64,000 nucleotides of DNA from JANWXD01 sp035575135 (GCA_035575135.1 DATLYE010000019.1:1-64000), one strand, 5' to 3'. Counted from the first letter of the stretch, positions 1 to 9,865 are shown. Numbers and translations: made by a program. The notes: generated from the letters alone by a model not told the origin.

Positions 1-295
1 TTGAGAGATGGTATCCCGCAGCCTGCTCACCCCAGATCCACCGGTCCAAGGCGAAGGAGGCCGCCGTCAGGGGCCGGTATTCGTTCCTGCCGAAACCGAA
101 GGACTCCCGAAAGTAGCGGAGAACGTCCGAGAAGCCGATCCTACCGACGAGCTGGAAATCGTCGGAGACGCGCTGTGCCTCCAGGGCGGGGAGCCAGAGC
201 GCGAAGACGAGGAGCGAAAGCAGACCCAGACTGAGAACGCGCTCCCGCCGGCCAGCGCGCCTGGCCGGCCCGGGGCAGAGTTGCGGCGGCGCCAT
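1..295 (-). CDS. Polytopic membrane glycosyltransferase-like protein, N-terminal fragment
   Basis: Partial gene running off the left edge; the ATG is at 295-293 and 98 codons are present. The protein begins with a basic segment, then one hydrophobic helix (about residues 21-40), then a loop with DDFQLVG, YFRES, NEYRPLTAASFALD and a terminal GYHLS. That order (acidic DD, then YRPLT, then W-G and YHL) is the first periplasmic loop of the large GT39/TMTC-like membrane glycosyltransferases, some of which carry C-terminal TPRs. The rest is outside the window, so the substrate cannot be stated. It diverges from the receptor gene at 595. Family assignment rests on motif resemblance only. Confidence 0.7.
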   Translation of the reverse strand, partial: MAPPQLCPGPARRAGRRERVLSLGLLSLLVFALWLPALEAQRVSDDFQLVGRIGFSDVLRYFRESFGFGRNEYRPLTAASFALDRWIWGEQAAGYHLS

Positions 296-594
296 TGCCC
301 GTAGGATACACGGGCGGGGGCGGCCGTGATCTGGAGAGACGGGGGAGCGAACTGGAGGGCGGGGTCAGGATCTGCCCGCAAGCAGGCCAAAGGGGACCTA
401 AGGCCTGGAAATCCGAAGTTGACAGTGGTAAACTGTGGCTCGGAAACAGCTTCCGAGAGGTTACGCAATTGGGGAAGGGCGCCTACCGTGAAGCTGAGGC
501 GTTGATCTTCGGCTCAACGCTGTTCAACGAGCCGAAGTCTCATTGCGCGACCCGCCTTCGGAAACTGCAATCTCTGTCCAGCATAGGAGGGTGT
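296..594. other. Divergent intergenic region
   Basis: This 299 bp stretch lies between the divergent genes starting at 295 and 595. It contains a perfect TTGACA at 419-424, but no convincing -10 box lies 15-19 bp downstream. AGGAGG at 585-590 is the ribosome-binding site that fixes the start of the next gene at 595. Nothing else recognisable was seen. Confidence 0.5.
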
Positions 595-3500
595 ATGTGG
601 ATACGTGCCTTCACGGCTTATGTGGTTTGTGTGCTCCTGGTGGCTGCCGTGGTCACGGGCCAAGAGACGACCGGCGGGATCCGGGGCACGGTTACGGATC
701 CTTCGGGGGCGGCGGTGCCGAACGCTACGGTAGAGGCGAGCAGTCCGTCGCTGGTGCGGGCGCAGCGGACGACGACGGACGCAACAGGTAGTTACATTTT
801 CCCATCGCTGCCTCCGGGCACCTATACGATAACGGTAAAGGCCAGCGGGTTCCGAACCCTGGAGCAGTCGGGGATCATGCTCCAGGTGGGGCGGCTGCTC
901 ACTGTAGACGCGCGGCTGGAGGTGGGCGCGGTGACGGAAAGTGTAACCGTGTCGGCCACGCCGGCCCTGATTGACGTTTCCCAAAGCGGCAGCGCGACCA
1001 ACGTAAACGTAAGCTTTTTCGAATTCCTGCCGAAGTCGCGCTCGTTTGACATGCTGATCGAGCTGGCGCCGGGGGCCCGGCGCGAGCCCAAACAAGGTGC
1101 TGCGGGATACCAGGTGGACGGCTCGAGCGGTTCGGAAAACGTCTTTGTCATTGACGGGGTCGAGGTCACGGATTTACAGCACGGCAACCTGCCGACCGCG
1201 AGCCGCGTGCCGATGGAGTTTGTCTCGGAGCTTCAGGTGAAGAGCAGCGGGTTTGAGGCACAGTACGGCGGCGCCACCGGCGGCGTGGTCAACACGATTC
1301 TGCGGAGCGGGAGCAACGAGTTTCACGGCCAGTTTTCCCTGTACCACGAGACCGACGGGATGAATGCGGGGCCGCGGCCCACGCTCCGAGCGCCCAGTCC
1401 CCTCAACGACAATATTGCGGATTACTTCCATAACAAGCGGGACGGCTTGCGTTTCCTCAATCCGGGATTTTCGCTGGGCGGGCCCTTCGTGAAGGACAAG
1501 CTGTGGTTTTTCGGGAGTTACTTTCCGGCGATGTGGCGCTACGACCGGCGAGTGACCGAGCAGCGATTCCGCGATTACAGCAACGTGGTCTGGTATCGCC
1601 GGGACCGGCAGGACTGGCTGACGGCCAAACTGGATATTGCTCCGGCAGCCAAGCTGCGCACCTATCTGTCCTACGTGTACTCGCCGTACAAGGTCAACGG
1701 CCTGCTGCCGAGCCAGCAGGGGACTGACGACCCGAAGGCGCCGTGGCCGGACCAAGGGTACCGGAGCCCGGGGGCGACTTATGCTTACGGCGCGGACTAC
1801 ACGGCGACGGCCAGGCTGCTGTTCAGCGTCCGGGGCGGTTATAACTATCGCAACTACAAGGACTATGGAATTCCGCGGGGCACGCGGTACCGCTTTGCAA
1901 ACGCCAATACGAACCTGCCGCCGGATCTGCCGGTTCCTCCTAATCTGCAGGGACCGGCCGGCGATTTCACGCCGAACAATTTCCAGACGGTCAAGGATAT
2001 TCAGACACGGTGGAACCTGAGCGCGGACGGGACCTGGATCACCCATCTGGGGGGTCAGCACAGCTTCAAGTTCGGCTATCAGACCAACCGGCTGCACAAC
2101 GACGTGTTTTCGGGCTGGCCGGACGGCTACATTTTCCTTTACTGGAACCGCACGCGCATCGGCATCACAGTGCCGGGCACCATGCGGGGCAAGTACGGGT
2201 ACTACATTGACCGCTTCTTTGCGACGACTGGCGACGTCGGCAGCGACAATACGAGTTTTTATATTCAGGACGGCTGGAACGTCCACCCGCGGCTGCGGCT
2301 GAATCTGGGCGTGCGGTTCGAGAGGGAGTTCTTGCCCTCTTTCAGCGCCGATCCCCGGATACCGGGGCGCGCCATCGAGTTCGGCTTCGGCGAAAAGGTG
2401 GCGCCGCGGCTCGGGTTTGCCTACGACCTGTTCGGGAACACCAAGACGAAACTCTACGGGGCGTTCGGGCTGTTCTACGACATGATGAAATACGAGATGC
2501 CGCGGGGAAGCTTCGGCGGCGACAAGTGGCATGACCGGGTCTATCCGCTCGATGATCCGGACTTTTTCAAAATCAAGCCGCTGCCTTTTGGCCAGACCAA
2601 CCCGAACGTGTTCGAGGTCGTGGACTGGCGCATCCCCTCCAACGATCCGAACGACAACACGATTGATCCGAACCTGAAGCCGATGCGCATCCGGGTATGG
2701 GACTTCGGCGTGGAGCACGCCTTGACGTCTTCGCTCGTGTTGAATGCGCGTTACACACGGCGCCGGCTGGACCGGACGATCGAAGACGTGGGCATTCTGA
2801 CGCCGCAGGGCGAGAAGTACTTCATCGCCAATCCCGGTTTCGGGATCACGGCCGACCCGAAGACCTGGGGCCCCGGGATCCCGGTGACGCCGAAGGCCAA
2901 GCGGGACTACGATGCGATGGAGCTGCGGCTGGATCACCGGTTCGGGCGCAATCTGGTGTTCCAGGCCAGCTACACGCTCAGCCGCCTGTGGGGCAACTAC
3001 GGGGGACTGGCCAGTTCGGACGAAAATGGCCGCCAGAGCCCGAACGTCAACCGGTACTTTGACCTGCCGTTTATGAGCTACGACGCCAAGGGTCAGCTTG
3101 TGTACGGCCGGCTGGCGACCGACCGCCCGCACGCCTTCAAGCTGTTCGGATCGTACATCTTCCGCAGCCGTGCAGGGGAGACGCGCTTTTCGCCGGTGTG
3201 GTTCCTGATGAGCGGGACGCCGCTGACCACGGAGGTGTTCGCCGTCAGCAGCGTTCCGATCTTCGTCAACGGGCGGGGCGACATGGGCCGGACGCCTACT
3301 TTCTCGAATCTGGACCTGGCGGTCACGCACGAGTTCCGCATCCGCAGCGAGCGTTACCGGGCCAAAGTGGGCTTCGAGTTTTTCAACCTGTTCAATCAGA
3401 GCACGGTGACGGACCGCTACGTGCGCTACACGCATCCTAACGACGGCCAGATCGCCTTCGAGCACGAGGCGGACTTCTTCAAGGGGTTTGACTACAAGAA

Positions 3501-3603
3501 GATGATGGCCGAGCAGGGGATCCGCGTAGCCCCGGGCTACGGCTGGGCATCCAGTTTCCAGGGACCGCGCACGGTCCGGCTCGGGATTCATTTCAGCTTC
3601 TGA
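595..3603 (+). CDS. Oar-like TonB-dependent receptor with CarboxypepD_reg domain
   Basis: 1002 residues. The reading frame is open back to 295, but the ATG at 595 is preceded by AGGAGG with 4 bp spacing and opens a signal peptide ending near TGQ (about residue 23). Residues 25-110 form a Cna-B/CarboxypepD_reg beta-sandwich (GIRGTVTDPSGAAVPNA; YIFPSLPPGTYTITV). A plug domain follows (VFVIDGVEVTDL; GGVVNTILRSGSNEFHG), then a large outer-membrane barrel ending in aromatic F (HFSF). Family knowledge: Oar-type receptors are abundant in Acidobacteriota and are thought to import glycans or peptides with TonB; the ligand is unknown. A GC-rich hairpin without a T tract follows at 3615-3641. It is the first of three such receptors in the window. 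Confidence 0.93.
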   Translation: MWIRAFTAYVVCVLLVAAVVTGQETTGGIRGTVTDPSGAAVPNATVEASSPSLVRAQRTTTDATGSYIFPSLPPGTYTITVKASGFRTLEQSGIMLQVGRLLTVDARLEVGAVTESVTVSATPALIDVSQSGSATNVNVSFFEFLPKSRSFDMLIELAPGARREPKQGAAGYQVDGSSGSENVFVIDGVEVTDLQHGNLPTASRVPMEFVSELQVKSSGFEAQYGGATGGVVNTILRSGSNEFHGQFSLYHETDGMNAGPRPTLRAPSPLNDNIADYFHNKRDGLRFLNPGFSLGGPFVKDKLWFFGSYFPAMWRYDRRVTEQRFRDYSNVVWYRRDRQDWLTAKLDIAPAAKLRTYLSYVYSPYKVNGLLPSQQGTDDPKAPWPDQGYRSPGATYAYGADYTATARLLFSVRGGYNYRNYKDYGIPRGTRYRFANANTNLPPDLPVPPNLQGPAGDFTPNNFQTVKDIQTRWNLSADGTWITHLGGQHSFKFGYQTNRLHNDVFSGWPDGYIFLYWNRTRIGITVPGTMRGKYGYYIDRFFATTGDVGSDNTSFYIQDGWNVHPRLRLNLGVRFEREFLPSFSADPRIPGRAIEFGFGEKVAPRLGFAYDLFGNTKTKLYGAFGLFYDMMKYEMPRGSFGGDKWHDRVYPLDDPDFFKIKPLPFGQTNPNVFEVVDWRIPSNDPNDNTIDPNLKPMRIRVWDFGVEHALTSSLVLNARYTRRRLDRTIEDVGILTPQGEKYFIANPGFGITADPKTWGPGIPVTPKAKRDYDAMELRLDHRFGRNLVFQASYTLSRLWGNYGGLASSDENGRQSPNVNRYFDLPFMSYDAKGQLVYGRLATDRPHAFKLFGSYIFRSRAGETRFSPVWFLMSGTPLTTEVFAVSSVPIFVNGRGDMGRTPTFSNLDLAVTHEFRIRSERYRAKVGFEFFNLFNQSTVTDRYVRYTHPNDGQIAFEHEADFFKGFDYKKMMAEQGIRVAPGYGWASSFQGPRTVRLGIHFSF

Positions 3604-3832
3604 GAGTGAGTGGCGCCTCGCCGGGCTTCCCGGAGGGAGGCGGCAACAGTCGTCACTTCCAAATTCGGCAGGGTCTCTACCGGAAACGGGAACAACTTCT
3701 GGGTGGTGGCGGCGTCGGGATGCCGCTAACCTACTGAGAAACTGAGTTTTTGCGCTTGTAAAGCGCCTCTGGACCCCTGCGTGCAGGGCTGAGGGCGCAG
3801 TCCAAATTTCCCCAGGGAAAGGAACTGGTAGT

Positions 3833-6800
3833 ATGCGAAGCCGTGAAGCGTGGTTGATCGGTGTGCTGGCGGTCTTGCTGACAGCCCTGCCTTTGGCGGG
3901 GCAGGTCGAGACCGGCCAGATCGTGGGTACTGTAATGGATCCGACGGGCGCCGTCGTGCCGAATGCGAAGGTCACTGTCCGCGCGCAGGCGACGCAGGCG
4001 ACTCGCAGCGCCACGACCAATGAAGCGGGCCTGTACACGTTTGCCAACCTGCTGCCCGGAGATTACGAGATCACGGTTGAGGCCGCCGGGTTTGCCACGC
4101 AGCGGCGGCCGGTGACGGTGGCGGTGGGCGCGCGTGTCACAGCCGATTTCCGCCTCGAAGTCGGGCGGACGGAGACAGTGGTGGAGGTGGCGGCCACGGC
4201 GGTGCAGGTGAACACGGCGACGCAGACGCTGGGCGTCGTCATTGACCGCGATGCCGTCGTGGAACTGCCCAGCCTCACACGCAATCCGTACGACTTCGTG
4301 GTGACCGCCGGGAACGTTTCCGAAGCCGACCCGACGGGCCGTGGCGTGGGAGTGGCGATCAACGGCCAGCGGGCGGCCTCGACCAACATCCTGCTGGACG
4401 GGGCAGCCAACAACGACGAGTTCGTGGCGGCGGTGGGCCAGACCGTCCCGCTGGATTCGGTGCAGGAGTTCAGCGTACTGACCAGCAACTTCACGGCGGA
4501 GTTCGGGCGCGCCGGCGGGGGTGTCGTCAACGTCGCCACCAGGTCGGGGACGAACGAATTCCACGGTACGGCCTACGAGTTCAACCGGGTGTCTCGGCTG
4601 ACGTCGAACACTCCGGAAAATAACGCCAACGGCGTGCCGCGCTCGGTCTTCACGCGGAACCAGTTCGGCTACTCGATCGGCGGGCCGATCAAGAAGGACA
4701 AGGCGTTCTTCTTCCAGAACACGGAGTGGATCCGCATTCGCAGCGGCGCGTCCCAGTTTGCCTGGATTCCGACGCCGCAGTTCGTCGCCGCGGCGGCGCC
4801 GAACACCCGCGAGTTTTTCTCGCGGCTGGGCACGCGGCGCTCCGACGCCCAGAGCCTGGGAGTCTTCAGCCGCAACCAGTTGATCTCTCAAGGGTTTGAT
4901 CCCTGCGCCGGAGCGGCGGCGGGTGGCCCGTGCCAGCGCCTGGATCCCAACATGCCGCTCTTTGAGAAGGTTACTTACACCATCCCCAGCGACGCGGGCG
5001 GCGGCGACCCGCAGAATGCCGTGCTGCTGGTCGGGCGAGTGGATTACAACCTCAGCGAGCGGACGCAGCTTTACGGCCGTTACGCGCTGGAGGACCGGGA
5101 CATTTTCGACGGCACGGTATCGAACAGCCCCTATGCAGGTTTTGACACGGGCGTGACGACGCGCAACCAGAGTTACCTGGCTTCGCTGATCCACACGCCT
5201 TCTCCCCGTTTTGTCACGCAGTCGAAGTTAGTGTTCAACCGGCTGAACACGTTGCAGCCGCTCGGATCGGCTGGTGTAGTGCCGACGCTGTATATGCTCG
5301 ATCGGCGGGCGGTGTTTCTCGGAACGAGCGTGGCATTCCCCGGATACCTTCCTTTCAGTCCGGGAACGGGAATTCCGTTCGGCGGACCCCAGAATTTCCT
5401 CCAGGGTTACGAGGACATCAGTTACACCAAGGGGGCTCATCAGTTCCGTTTTGGCGGCTCTTACGTGTACCTGCGGGACAACCGGACCTTCGGCGCCTAC
5501 CAGGAGGCTGCCGAGACGCTGAGCACGCGTTTCGGCACGGCGATGGATAACTTCCTGACCGGCGACCTGCTGCGGTTCCAGGCGGCGGTGGACCCGCAGG
5601 GCAAGTTTCCGTGCGGGGCTACGGTTACGCCCCAGTGCACGCTACAGCTTCCTGTGGGGCCTCCGAGCTTCAGCCGGAGCAACCGCTACCACGAGTTTGC
5701 GCTGTATGTGCAGGACTCCTGGCGCGTACGGCCGCGGATGACGGTGAATCTCGGCGTGCGCTGGGAGTATTTCGGCGTACAGCACAACAAAGATCCGCGC
5801 CTCGATTCGAACTACTATGACGGGGCGGGCGGCAACATCTTCCAGCAGATCCGCAACGGGGATGTGGCCATCGTTCCGAACAGCCCGATCAAAGGTCTGT
5901 GGCGAAAGGACTGGGACAACTTTGCGCCCCGGCTGGGCTTTGCGTGGGATATCACGGGAGACGGCAAGACGAGCTTCCGCGCAGGGTACGGCATCGGCTA
6001 TGAGCGGAATTTCGGCAACGTGACGTTCAACGTGATCCAGAACCCGCCGAATTACGCCGTGATTGCGCTGACGGCCGGTGTGGATCTGCCCAGGATTCCG
6101 GTCAGCGTGGACAACGCCGGGCCGCTGGCGGGGACGAGCGGGACGAAGGCTCTGCCTCGCGTGAGCCTGCGCAACGTGGACGCGAACATCCGCACGGCCT
6201 ACGCCCATTTCTGGAGCGCCTCGCTCGAGCGGGAGGTGACTAACGGCCTGGTGGTGGGTCTGGACTATTCCGGATCGAAGGGGCAGCGGCTGTACTCGCT
6301 GGAAGATCCGAACCGGGTGGGGGCAGGCCATGTGTTCCTCGGCGACCCCTGCGCCGATCCGGGCAATCCCGGCGTGTGCACGAACCGGCTGCGCCTGACA
6401 CAGTACACCAACATTAACCGCAGGGGAGGCAACGCGTTTTCGGATTATCACGGGCTCAACATCCGCACGACGATCCGGAACTTCAAGGACACGGGTTTGA
6501 ATCTGACCGCGAACTATACGTGGTCCCACGCCATTGATAACCTGAGTTCGACCTTCAGCGAGCGGTCGAACAATTTCAACCTGGGTCTGCTCGACCCCTT
6601 CGATCCTAAGCTCGACCGCGGCGACGCGGATTTTGACATCCGGCACCGTCTCGGGCTGGGAGCGCACTGGGAGATCCCCTTCGCGCGCAACACGCGCGGC
6701 GTGGTGAACCGGATCCTGCACGGCTGGGTCGTGGCTCCGATCTTCACGGCGCGGACGGGGAACCCGTACACGCTGTGGGACTGCACCAACGCGTTCTTCG

Positions 6801-7216
6801 CGGTGTGCCCGCGGGCGATGTTTGACGGTCCGGTAAAGAGGAGTCCGACGGAGAACCCGCCGCCGGCCGGGCAGCCGAACCGCTTCCGGTTCCTGGATCT
6901 GACCGGGGCGCCGATCAACTCCGACTACGTGCACCCGATTACGGGGACGGCGGAGTTCGGTCCCTTCCCGAAGAACATGACCGGACGGAACGCGTTCCGC
7001 TCGCCGGGAGCCTGGAATATTGACGTGGGCTTCTACAAGAACACCCGGGTCAACGAGCGGTTTACGCTGCAGTTCCGCGGCGAGTTTTACAATCTGCCGA
7101 ACCACCCGAACCTGATCATTGACGGCGGCGAGACCGACGTATCGTCGGTTGCGTTCGTGCCGGCGCTCAAGGAGGGTCGGCGCAACATTCAGTTCGCCTT
7201 GAAGCTGATCTTTTAG
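3833..7216 (+). CDS. Oar-like TonB-dependent receptor with CarboxypepD_reg domain
   Basis: 1127 residues, ATG at 3833 with AAAGGAA about 8 bp upstream. A short signal peptide ends at LPLAGQ (about residue 23). The CarboxypepD_reg domain follows (GQIVGTVMDPTGAVVPNA; YTFANLLPGDYEITVEAAG), then the plug (TNILLDGAANNDEFV; EFGRAGGGVVNVATRSGTN) and a long barrel whose last residues are FALKLIF. It lies 229 bp after a paralogue of the same architecture, but the two barrels are clearly divergent. No SusD-like partner lies next to it, unlike Bacteroidetes SusC/D pairs. The transported ligand cannot be inferred. A strong intrinsic terminator follows at 7246. Confidence 0.93.
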   Translation: MRSREAWLIGVLAVLLTALPLAGQVETGQIVGTVMDPTGAVVPNAKVTVRAQATQATRSATTNEAGLYTFANLLPGDYEITVEAAGFATQRRPVTVAVGARVTADFRLEVGRTETVVEVAATAVQVNTATQTLGVVIDRDAVVELPSLTRNPYDFVVTAGNVSEADPTGRGVGVAINGQRAASTNILLDGAANNDEFVAAVGQTVPLDSVQEFSVLTSNFTAEFGRAGGGVVNVATRSGTNEFHGTAYEFNRVSRLTSNTPENNANGVPRSVFTRNQFGYSIGGPIKKDKAFFFQNTEWIRIRSGASQFAWIPTPQFVAAAAPNTREFFSRLGTRRSDAQSLGVFSRNQLISQGFDPCAGAAAGGPCQRLDPNMPLFEKVTYTIPSDAGGGDPQNAVLLVGRVDYNLSERTQLYGRYALEDRDIFDGTVSNSPYAGFDTGVTTRNQSYLASLIHTPSPRFVTQSKLVFNRLNTLQPLGSAGVVPTLYMLDRRAVFLGTSVAFPGYLPFSPGTGIPFGGPQNFLQGYEDISYTKGAHQFRFGGSYVYLRDNRTFGAYQEAAETLSTRFGTAMDNFLTGDLLRFQAAVDPQGKFPCGATVTPQCTLQLPVGPPSFSRSNRYHEFALYVQDSWRVRPRMTVNLGVRWEYFGVQHNKDPRLDSNYYDGAGGNIFQQIRNGDVAIVPNSPIKGLWRKDWDNFAPRLGFAWDITGDGKTSFRAGYGIGYERNFGNVTFNVIQNPPNYAVIALTAGVDLPRIPVSVDNAGPLAGTSGTKALPRVSLRNVDANIRTAYAHFWSASLEREVTNGLVVGLDYSGSKGQRLYSLEDPNRVGAGHVFLGDPCADPGNPGVCTNRLRLTQYTNINRRGGNAFSDYHGLNIRTTIRNFKDTGLNLTANYTWSHAIDNLSSTFSERSNNFNLGLLDPFDPKLDRGDADFDIRHRLGLGAHWEIPFARNTRGVVNRILHGWVVAPIFTARTGNPYTLWDCTNAFFAVCPRAMFDGPVKRSPTENPPPAGQPNRFRFLDLTGAPINSDYVHPITGTAEFGPFPKNMTGRNAFRSPGAWNIDVGFYKNTRVNERFTLQFRGEFYNLPNHPNLIIDGGETDVSSVAFVPALKEGRRNIQFALKLIF

Positions 7217-7245
7217 GCTTCCACCTTCGGCTTTCACCTCCACTG

Positions 7246-7275
7246 GGGCGGGCCGCCAGGCCCGCCCGTTTTTTT
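7246..7275 (+). terminator. Rho-independent terminator after the second receptor gene
   Basis: Perfect 9-bp GC stem (7246-7254 with 7259-7267), 4-nt loop GCCA, then G and seven Ts (7269-7275). It lies 30 bp after the receptor stop codon and 12 bp before the end of the convergent hemG gene. Confidence 0.92.
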
Positions 7276-7287
7276 CAGAGGGAAGGG

Positions 7288-8724
7288 TTACCGGCCCGCG
7301 ATGCAATCGGCCGCGCAGCGTCCGAGGCGCACGCAATCTGGGATGCCGATGCCGTAGTAGGCGTTACCGACCAGGTACAGTCCGGGAAAGTTTCGAAGCC
7401 GCGCCTCGATGGCTTCGAGTCTTTGCGGGTGCCCTACGGTATACTGCGCCATGGAGCGCGGCCAGCGGGCGATGCGTGCGAACCGGGGCGCCGCGGTAAG
7501 GCCCATGATGCGCCGCAGCTCGCTGCGGACGCACGCCTCCAGGTCTTCGTCACTCAGGTCGAGCACGCTTTCGTCGCCCCCTCCGAGGAAACAGCGCAAC
7601 ACGACCTTGTCTTGGGGAACACGGTGCCCGAACTTGGTTCCCACCCAGGTGCAGGCGATGATCCGCCCTCGCTCGCGCCGGGGGACGAGGAACCCGAAGC
7701 CGTTCAGCGAACCGGTGAACTGCCGGCGATCGTAGCCCAGAGCCACCGTCACGGAGGAATGGTACGGGATAGCCTCCAGAAGCGCCGCCAGTTCACCATC
7801 CAGCGTGCGCACGAGCGCGGCGCTCTGCCAGGCGGGACACGCCAGGATGACACAATCGGCCGGGAAGACGCCGTCTTCGGTCCGGATGCGGTAGCCGCTA
7901 TCGTGCCGTTCCAGGGCGGTGGCGCGGGCGACAACGGTCCGCGTATGGGATCTACCGGCTTCGGCCAACGCATGGATCAGAGTTCCCAGGCCGCCGCGCA
8001 GAGTATGAAACAGGGGTTGCGAGTTGCGTTCCTGCCGGAGCCGCCGCCGTTCGGCCAACACACCGCGGGTCAGGCTGCCGTAATTCCGCTCCAGCTCGAG
8101 GAAACGGCTCAGTACGCTTGCCGTGCTCAGCCGCTCTGCGTCTCCTCCGTAGACTCCCGCGAGGAGCGGCTCGGCCAGATAGTCCACCGCCTCCTGGCCG
8201 TAGTGTTCCCGGATGAACTCTGCGACGGAGACGTCCGAAGGCCGGGGGGCACGGGGCTTGCGGAAGAACTCGGCTGCCATTTGCAGTTTTGTCCCCCAGC
8301 CAAGCAGCGGACTTGTCACGATTGGAAGGAGGCGTGTGGGAATCATGAGCATCAGGCCGTCCGGCAGGGGAAGAAGCCGGCCGTGTCTGAAGACGTAGGT
8401 CACCCTCAGGTGATCATTCGATCCGATGATTTGGTGCTCGAGGCCGAGGTCGCGGACCAGTTCGATCGCCCAGGGTTTGGCGGACAGGAAACTGTCCGGG
8501 CCCGTCTCGAGGAGGCAACCTTCGACGACTTCGGTCTGAATGACGCCGCCGAGCCGGGGCTGCTGCTCGATGAGAGTCGAGGCGATGCCGGCTTTGGCCA
8601 GGTAATAGGCGGCCGAGAGTCCGGAGATGCCGCCCCCGACGATGACGACCGAGGGTTTTCTAGCCGGATCGGAGCTTTTCTCCGACCACGGCAGCCAGCG
8701 CGGCGATAAAGGTTGGGGAGTCAT
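7288..8724 (-). CDS. hemG: Protoporphyrinogen/coproporphyrinogen oxidase (FAD-dependent)
   Basis: 478 residues. It oxidises protoporphyrinogen IX (or coproporphyrinogen III) to the porphyrin with FAD and O2. The N-terminal dinucleotide-binding motif VVIVGGGISGLSAAYYLAKAG is split here as VVIVGGGISG and LSAAYYLAKAG. The C-terminal GNAYYGIGIPDCVRLGR motif closes the FAD site. Length fits the family (about 460-480). The frame is open further upstream to 8874, but that part overlaps hemH and resembles no PPOX. ATG 8724 is the first plausible start and leaves a 24-residue leader before the Rossmann strand. The start overlaps the 3' end of hemH by 65 bp, suggesting translational coupling. Whether the substrate is proto- or copro-porphyrinogen cannot be read from the sequence. 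Confidence 0.95.
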   Translation of the reverse strand: MTPQPLSPRWLPWSEKSSDPARKPSVVIVGGGISGLSAAYYLAKAGIASTLIEQQPRLGGVIQTEVVEGCLLETGPDSFLSAKPWAIELVRDLGLEHQIIGSNDHLRVTYVFRHGRLLPLPDGLMLMIPTRLLPIVTSPLLGWGTKLQMAAEFFRKPRAPRPSDVSVAEFIREHYGQEAVDYLAEPLLAGVYGGDAERLSTASVLSRFLELERNYGSLTRGVLAERRRLRQERNSQPLFHTLRGGLGTLIHALAEAGRSHTRTVVARATALERHDSGYRIRTEDGVFPADCVILACPAWQSAALVRTLDGELAALLEAIPYHSSVTVALGYDRRQFTGSLNGFGFLVPRRERGRIIACTWVGTKFGHRVPQDKVVLRCFLGGGDESVLDLSDEDLEACVRSELRRIMGLTAAPRFARIARWPRSMAQYTVGHPQRLEAIEARLRNFPGLYLVGNAYYGIGIPDCVRLGRCAADCIAGR

Positions 8725-9577
8725 TGAGCGATTCGGTGCGGACGAGTTCGATGCCCCGGTCGCGGGCGTAGTTCCGGAAGAGGACGTCCACGTCGTAGAG
8801 GATCTCGAGGTGGTCGCAAACAAAACCGACGGGGGCCAGGACCGCGCGGCGGACGCCTTCTGCGGCCCAGGCATCGAGCACGGATTCCACAGTCGGGCCG
8901 AGCCAGGGCTCCTCGGTCATTCCCTGGCTCTGATAGGCGAAATCCCAGGTGTCTAGGCCGCAACGCTCCGCCACAAGGCGGACGGTCGTCCTGACTTCGG
9001 CATCGTAGGGATCGCCGTTTTCGAGAATTCGCTCGGGCAGGCTGTGCGCGGTAAACAGGACGCGCCCGTGGCCAGCCAACGGGGCGAGCTTTTCGGCGAA
9101 GGCCTCGATGAGCAGTGGATGGGCGTGGAAGCTCTTGGTCCAGACGATCTGGGTGGCGGCGCCGACGGCGACCTTGGCCTCCTGGGTTCGGCGAAAGTAG
9201 AGCCCGACGCTCATTTTGGAGTACTGGGGCGCCAGGCAGACGGCGATCAGTCGCTCGACGCCGTCATGGTGGATCTGCGCCATCGTCTCCCGGATGAAGG
9301 GATGCCAGTTCCGCATGGCGAAGTAGACCTTGACGGGAAAGCCGTCGGCCTTGAGCTTCTGTTCGAGAGCCTGGGCCTGACGCCGGGTGCAGGCGAGCAG
9401 CGGGGAACCGCCCCCGATGGCGGCATAGCGATGGCGGATCTCTTGGACCATGGCGGGAGGGACGGGTCGCCCGTTGCGGATGCAGCGCAAGTACTCTTCG
9501 ATATCTTCGATGCGTTCGGGCGCGCCGTGGGCCAGAAGCAGAACGGCCTGCCGGATGTGCGACGGGTGGTTATTCAC
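8660..9577 (-). CDS. hemH: Ferrochelatase
   Basis: 305 residues, GTG start at 9577. Ferrochelatase inserts Fe2+ into the porphyrin. LLLAHGAPE opens the first Rossmann-like half. The metal-site His lies in LFTAHSLPERIL, the second metal-site region is GFVCDHLEILYDVD, and AYQSQGMTEEPWLGP is the conserved central motif. It lacks the C-terminal Fe-S extension seen in some families. It is the first gene of the hemH-hemG pair, so the window encodes the last two heme steps together. A TATACT on the minus strand (9615-9610) is a possible -10 box but lacks a clear -35. Confidence 0.95.
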   Translation of the reverse strand: MNNHPSHIRQAVLLLAHGAPERIEDIEEYLRCIRNGRPVPPAMVQEIRHRYAAIGGGSPLLACTRRQAQALEQKLKADGFPVKVYFAMRNWHPFIRETMAQIHHDGVERLIAVCLAPQYSKMSVGLYFRRTQEAKVAVGAATQIVWTKSFHAHPLLIEAFAEKLAPLAGHGRVLFTAHSLPERILENGDPYDAEVRTTVRLVAERCGLDTWDFAYQSQGMTEEPWLGPTVESVLDAWAAEGVRRAVLAPVGFVCDHLEILYDVDVLFRNYARDRGIELVRTESLNDSPTFIAALAAVVGEKLRSG

Positions 9578-9809
9578 AGCGAACCGGGAATTGAGGAATC
9601 CCTTTTTTGAGTATAGCGAGCGGTTTGCCGCCGCTGCCGGGCGGTCGTCGCTGCGGTTTGAGGACCGGGGCGAGGAGACTTAGAGCTGTGGAAGTGGCAT
9701 CGGCGACATAAAGGTGCGTCAAGCGAGGGGCGTTTTGTTGAGATCTCGTTGCCGCGGATTACCAAGCCCGCCGGATAAAGATGCATGTGAAAAAATAAAG
9801 GGCATTGTC

Positions 9810-9838
9810 TTGAGCCCGGCTTGTGGGCGTGATAGGAT
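9810..9838 (+). promoter_or_regulatory. Sigma70-type promoter for the third receptor gene
   Basis: TTGAGC (9810-9815), 17-bp spacer and TAGGAT (9833-9838). The predicted transcription start is near 9845. This leaves a leader of about 20 nt containing GGAGGAGG and argues for translation from GTG 9866 rather than GTG 9848. Confidence 0.65.
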
Positions 9839-9865
9839 GTAGCCACCGTGACGGAGGAGGGGGTT

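Noticed and set aside
419..424. Perfect TTGACA upstream of the first receptor
   Set aside because: No acceptable -10 hexamer at 15-19 bp spacing, so it was not called a promoter.
3705..3775. Inverted repeat GCGCTT-AAGCGC next to a T run between the two receptors
   Set aside because: The T run precedes the stem on the plus strand and becomes an A run on the minus strand, so it is not an intrinsic terminator in either direction.
1174..4047. A 957-codon open frame on the minus strand opposite the first receptor gene
   Set aside because: It is the antisense of a clear TonB receptor and its neighbour, has low-complexity Arg/Pro-rich content and no domain; long antisense frames are common in GC-rich DNA.
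8725..8874. Upstream extension of hemG to 8874
   Set aside because: This part is out-of-frame hemH sequence with no similarity to PPOX proteins and would put a long tail before the FAD motif.
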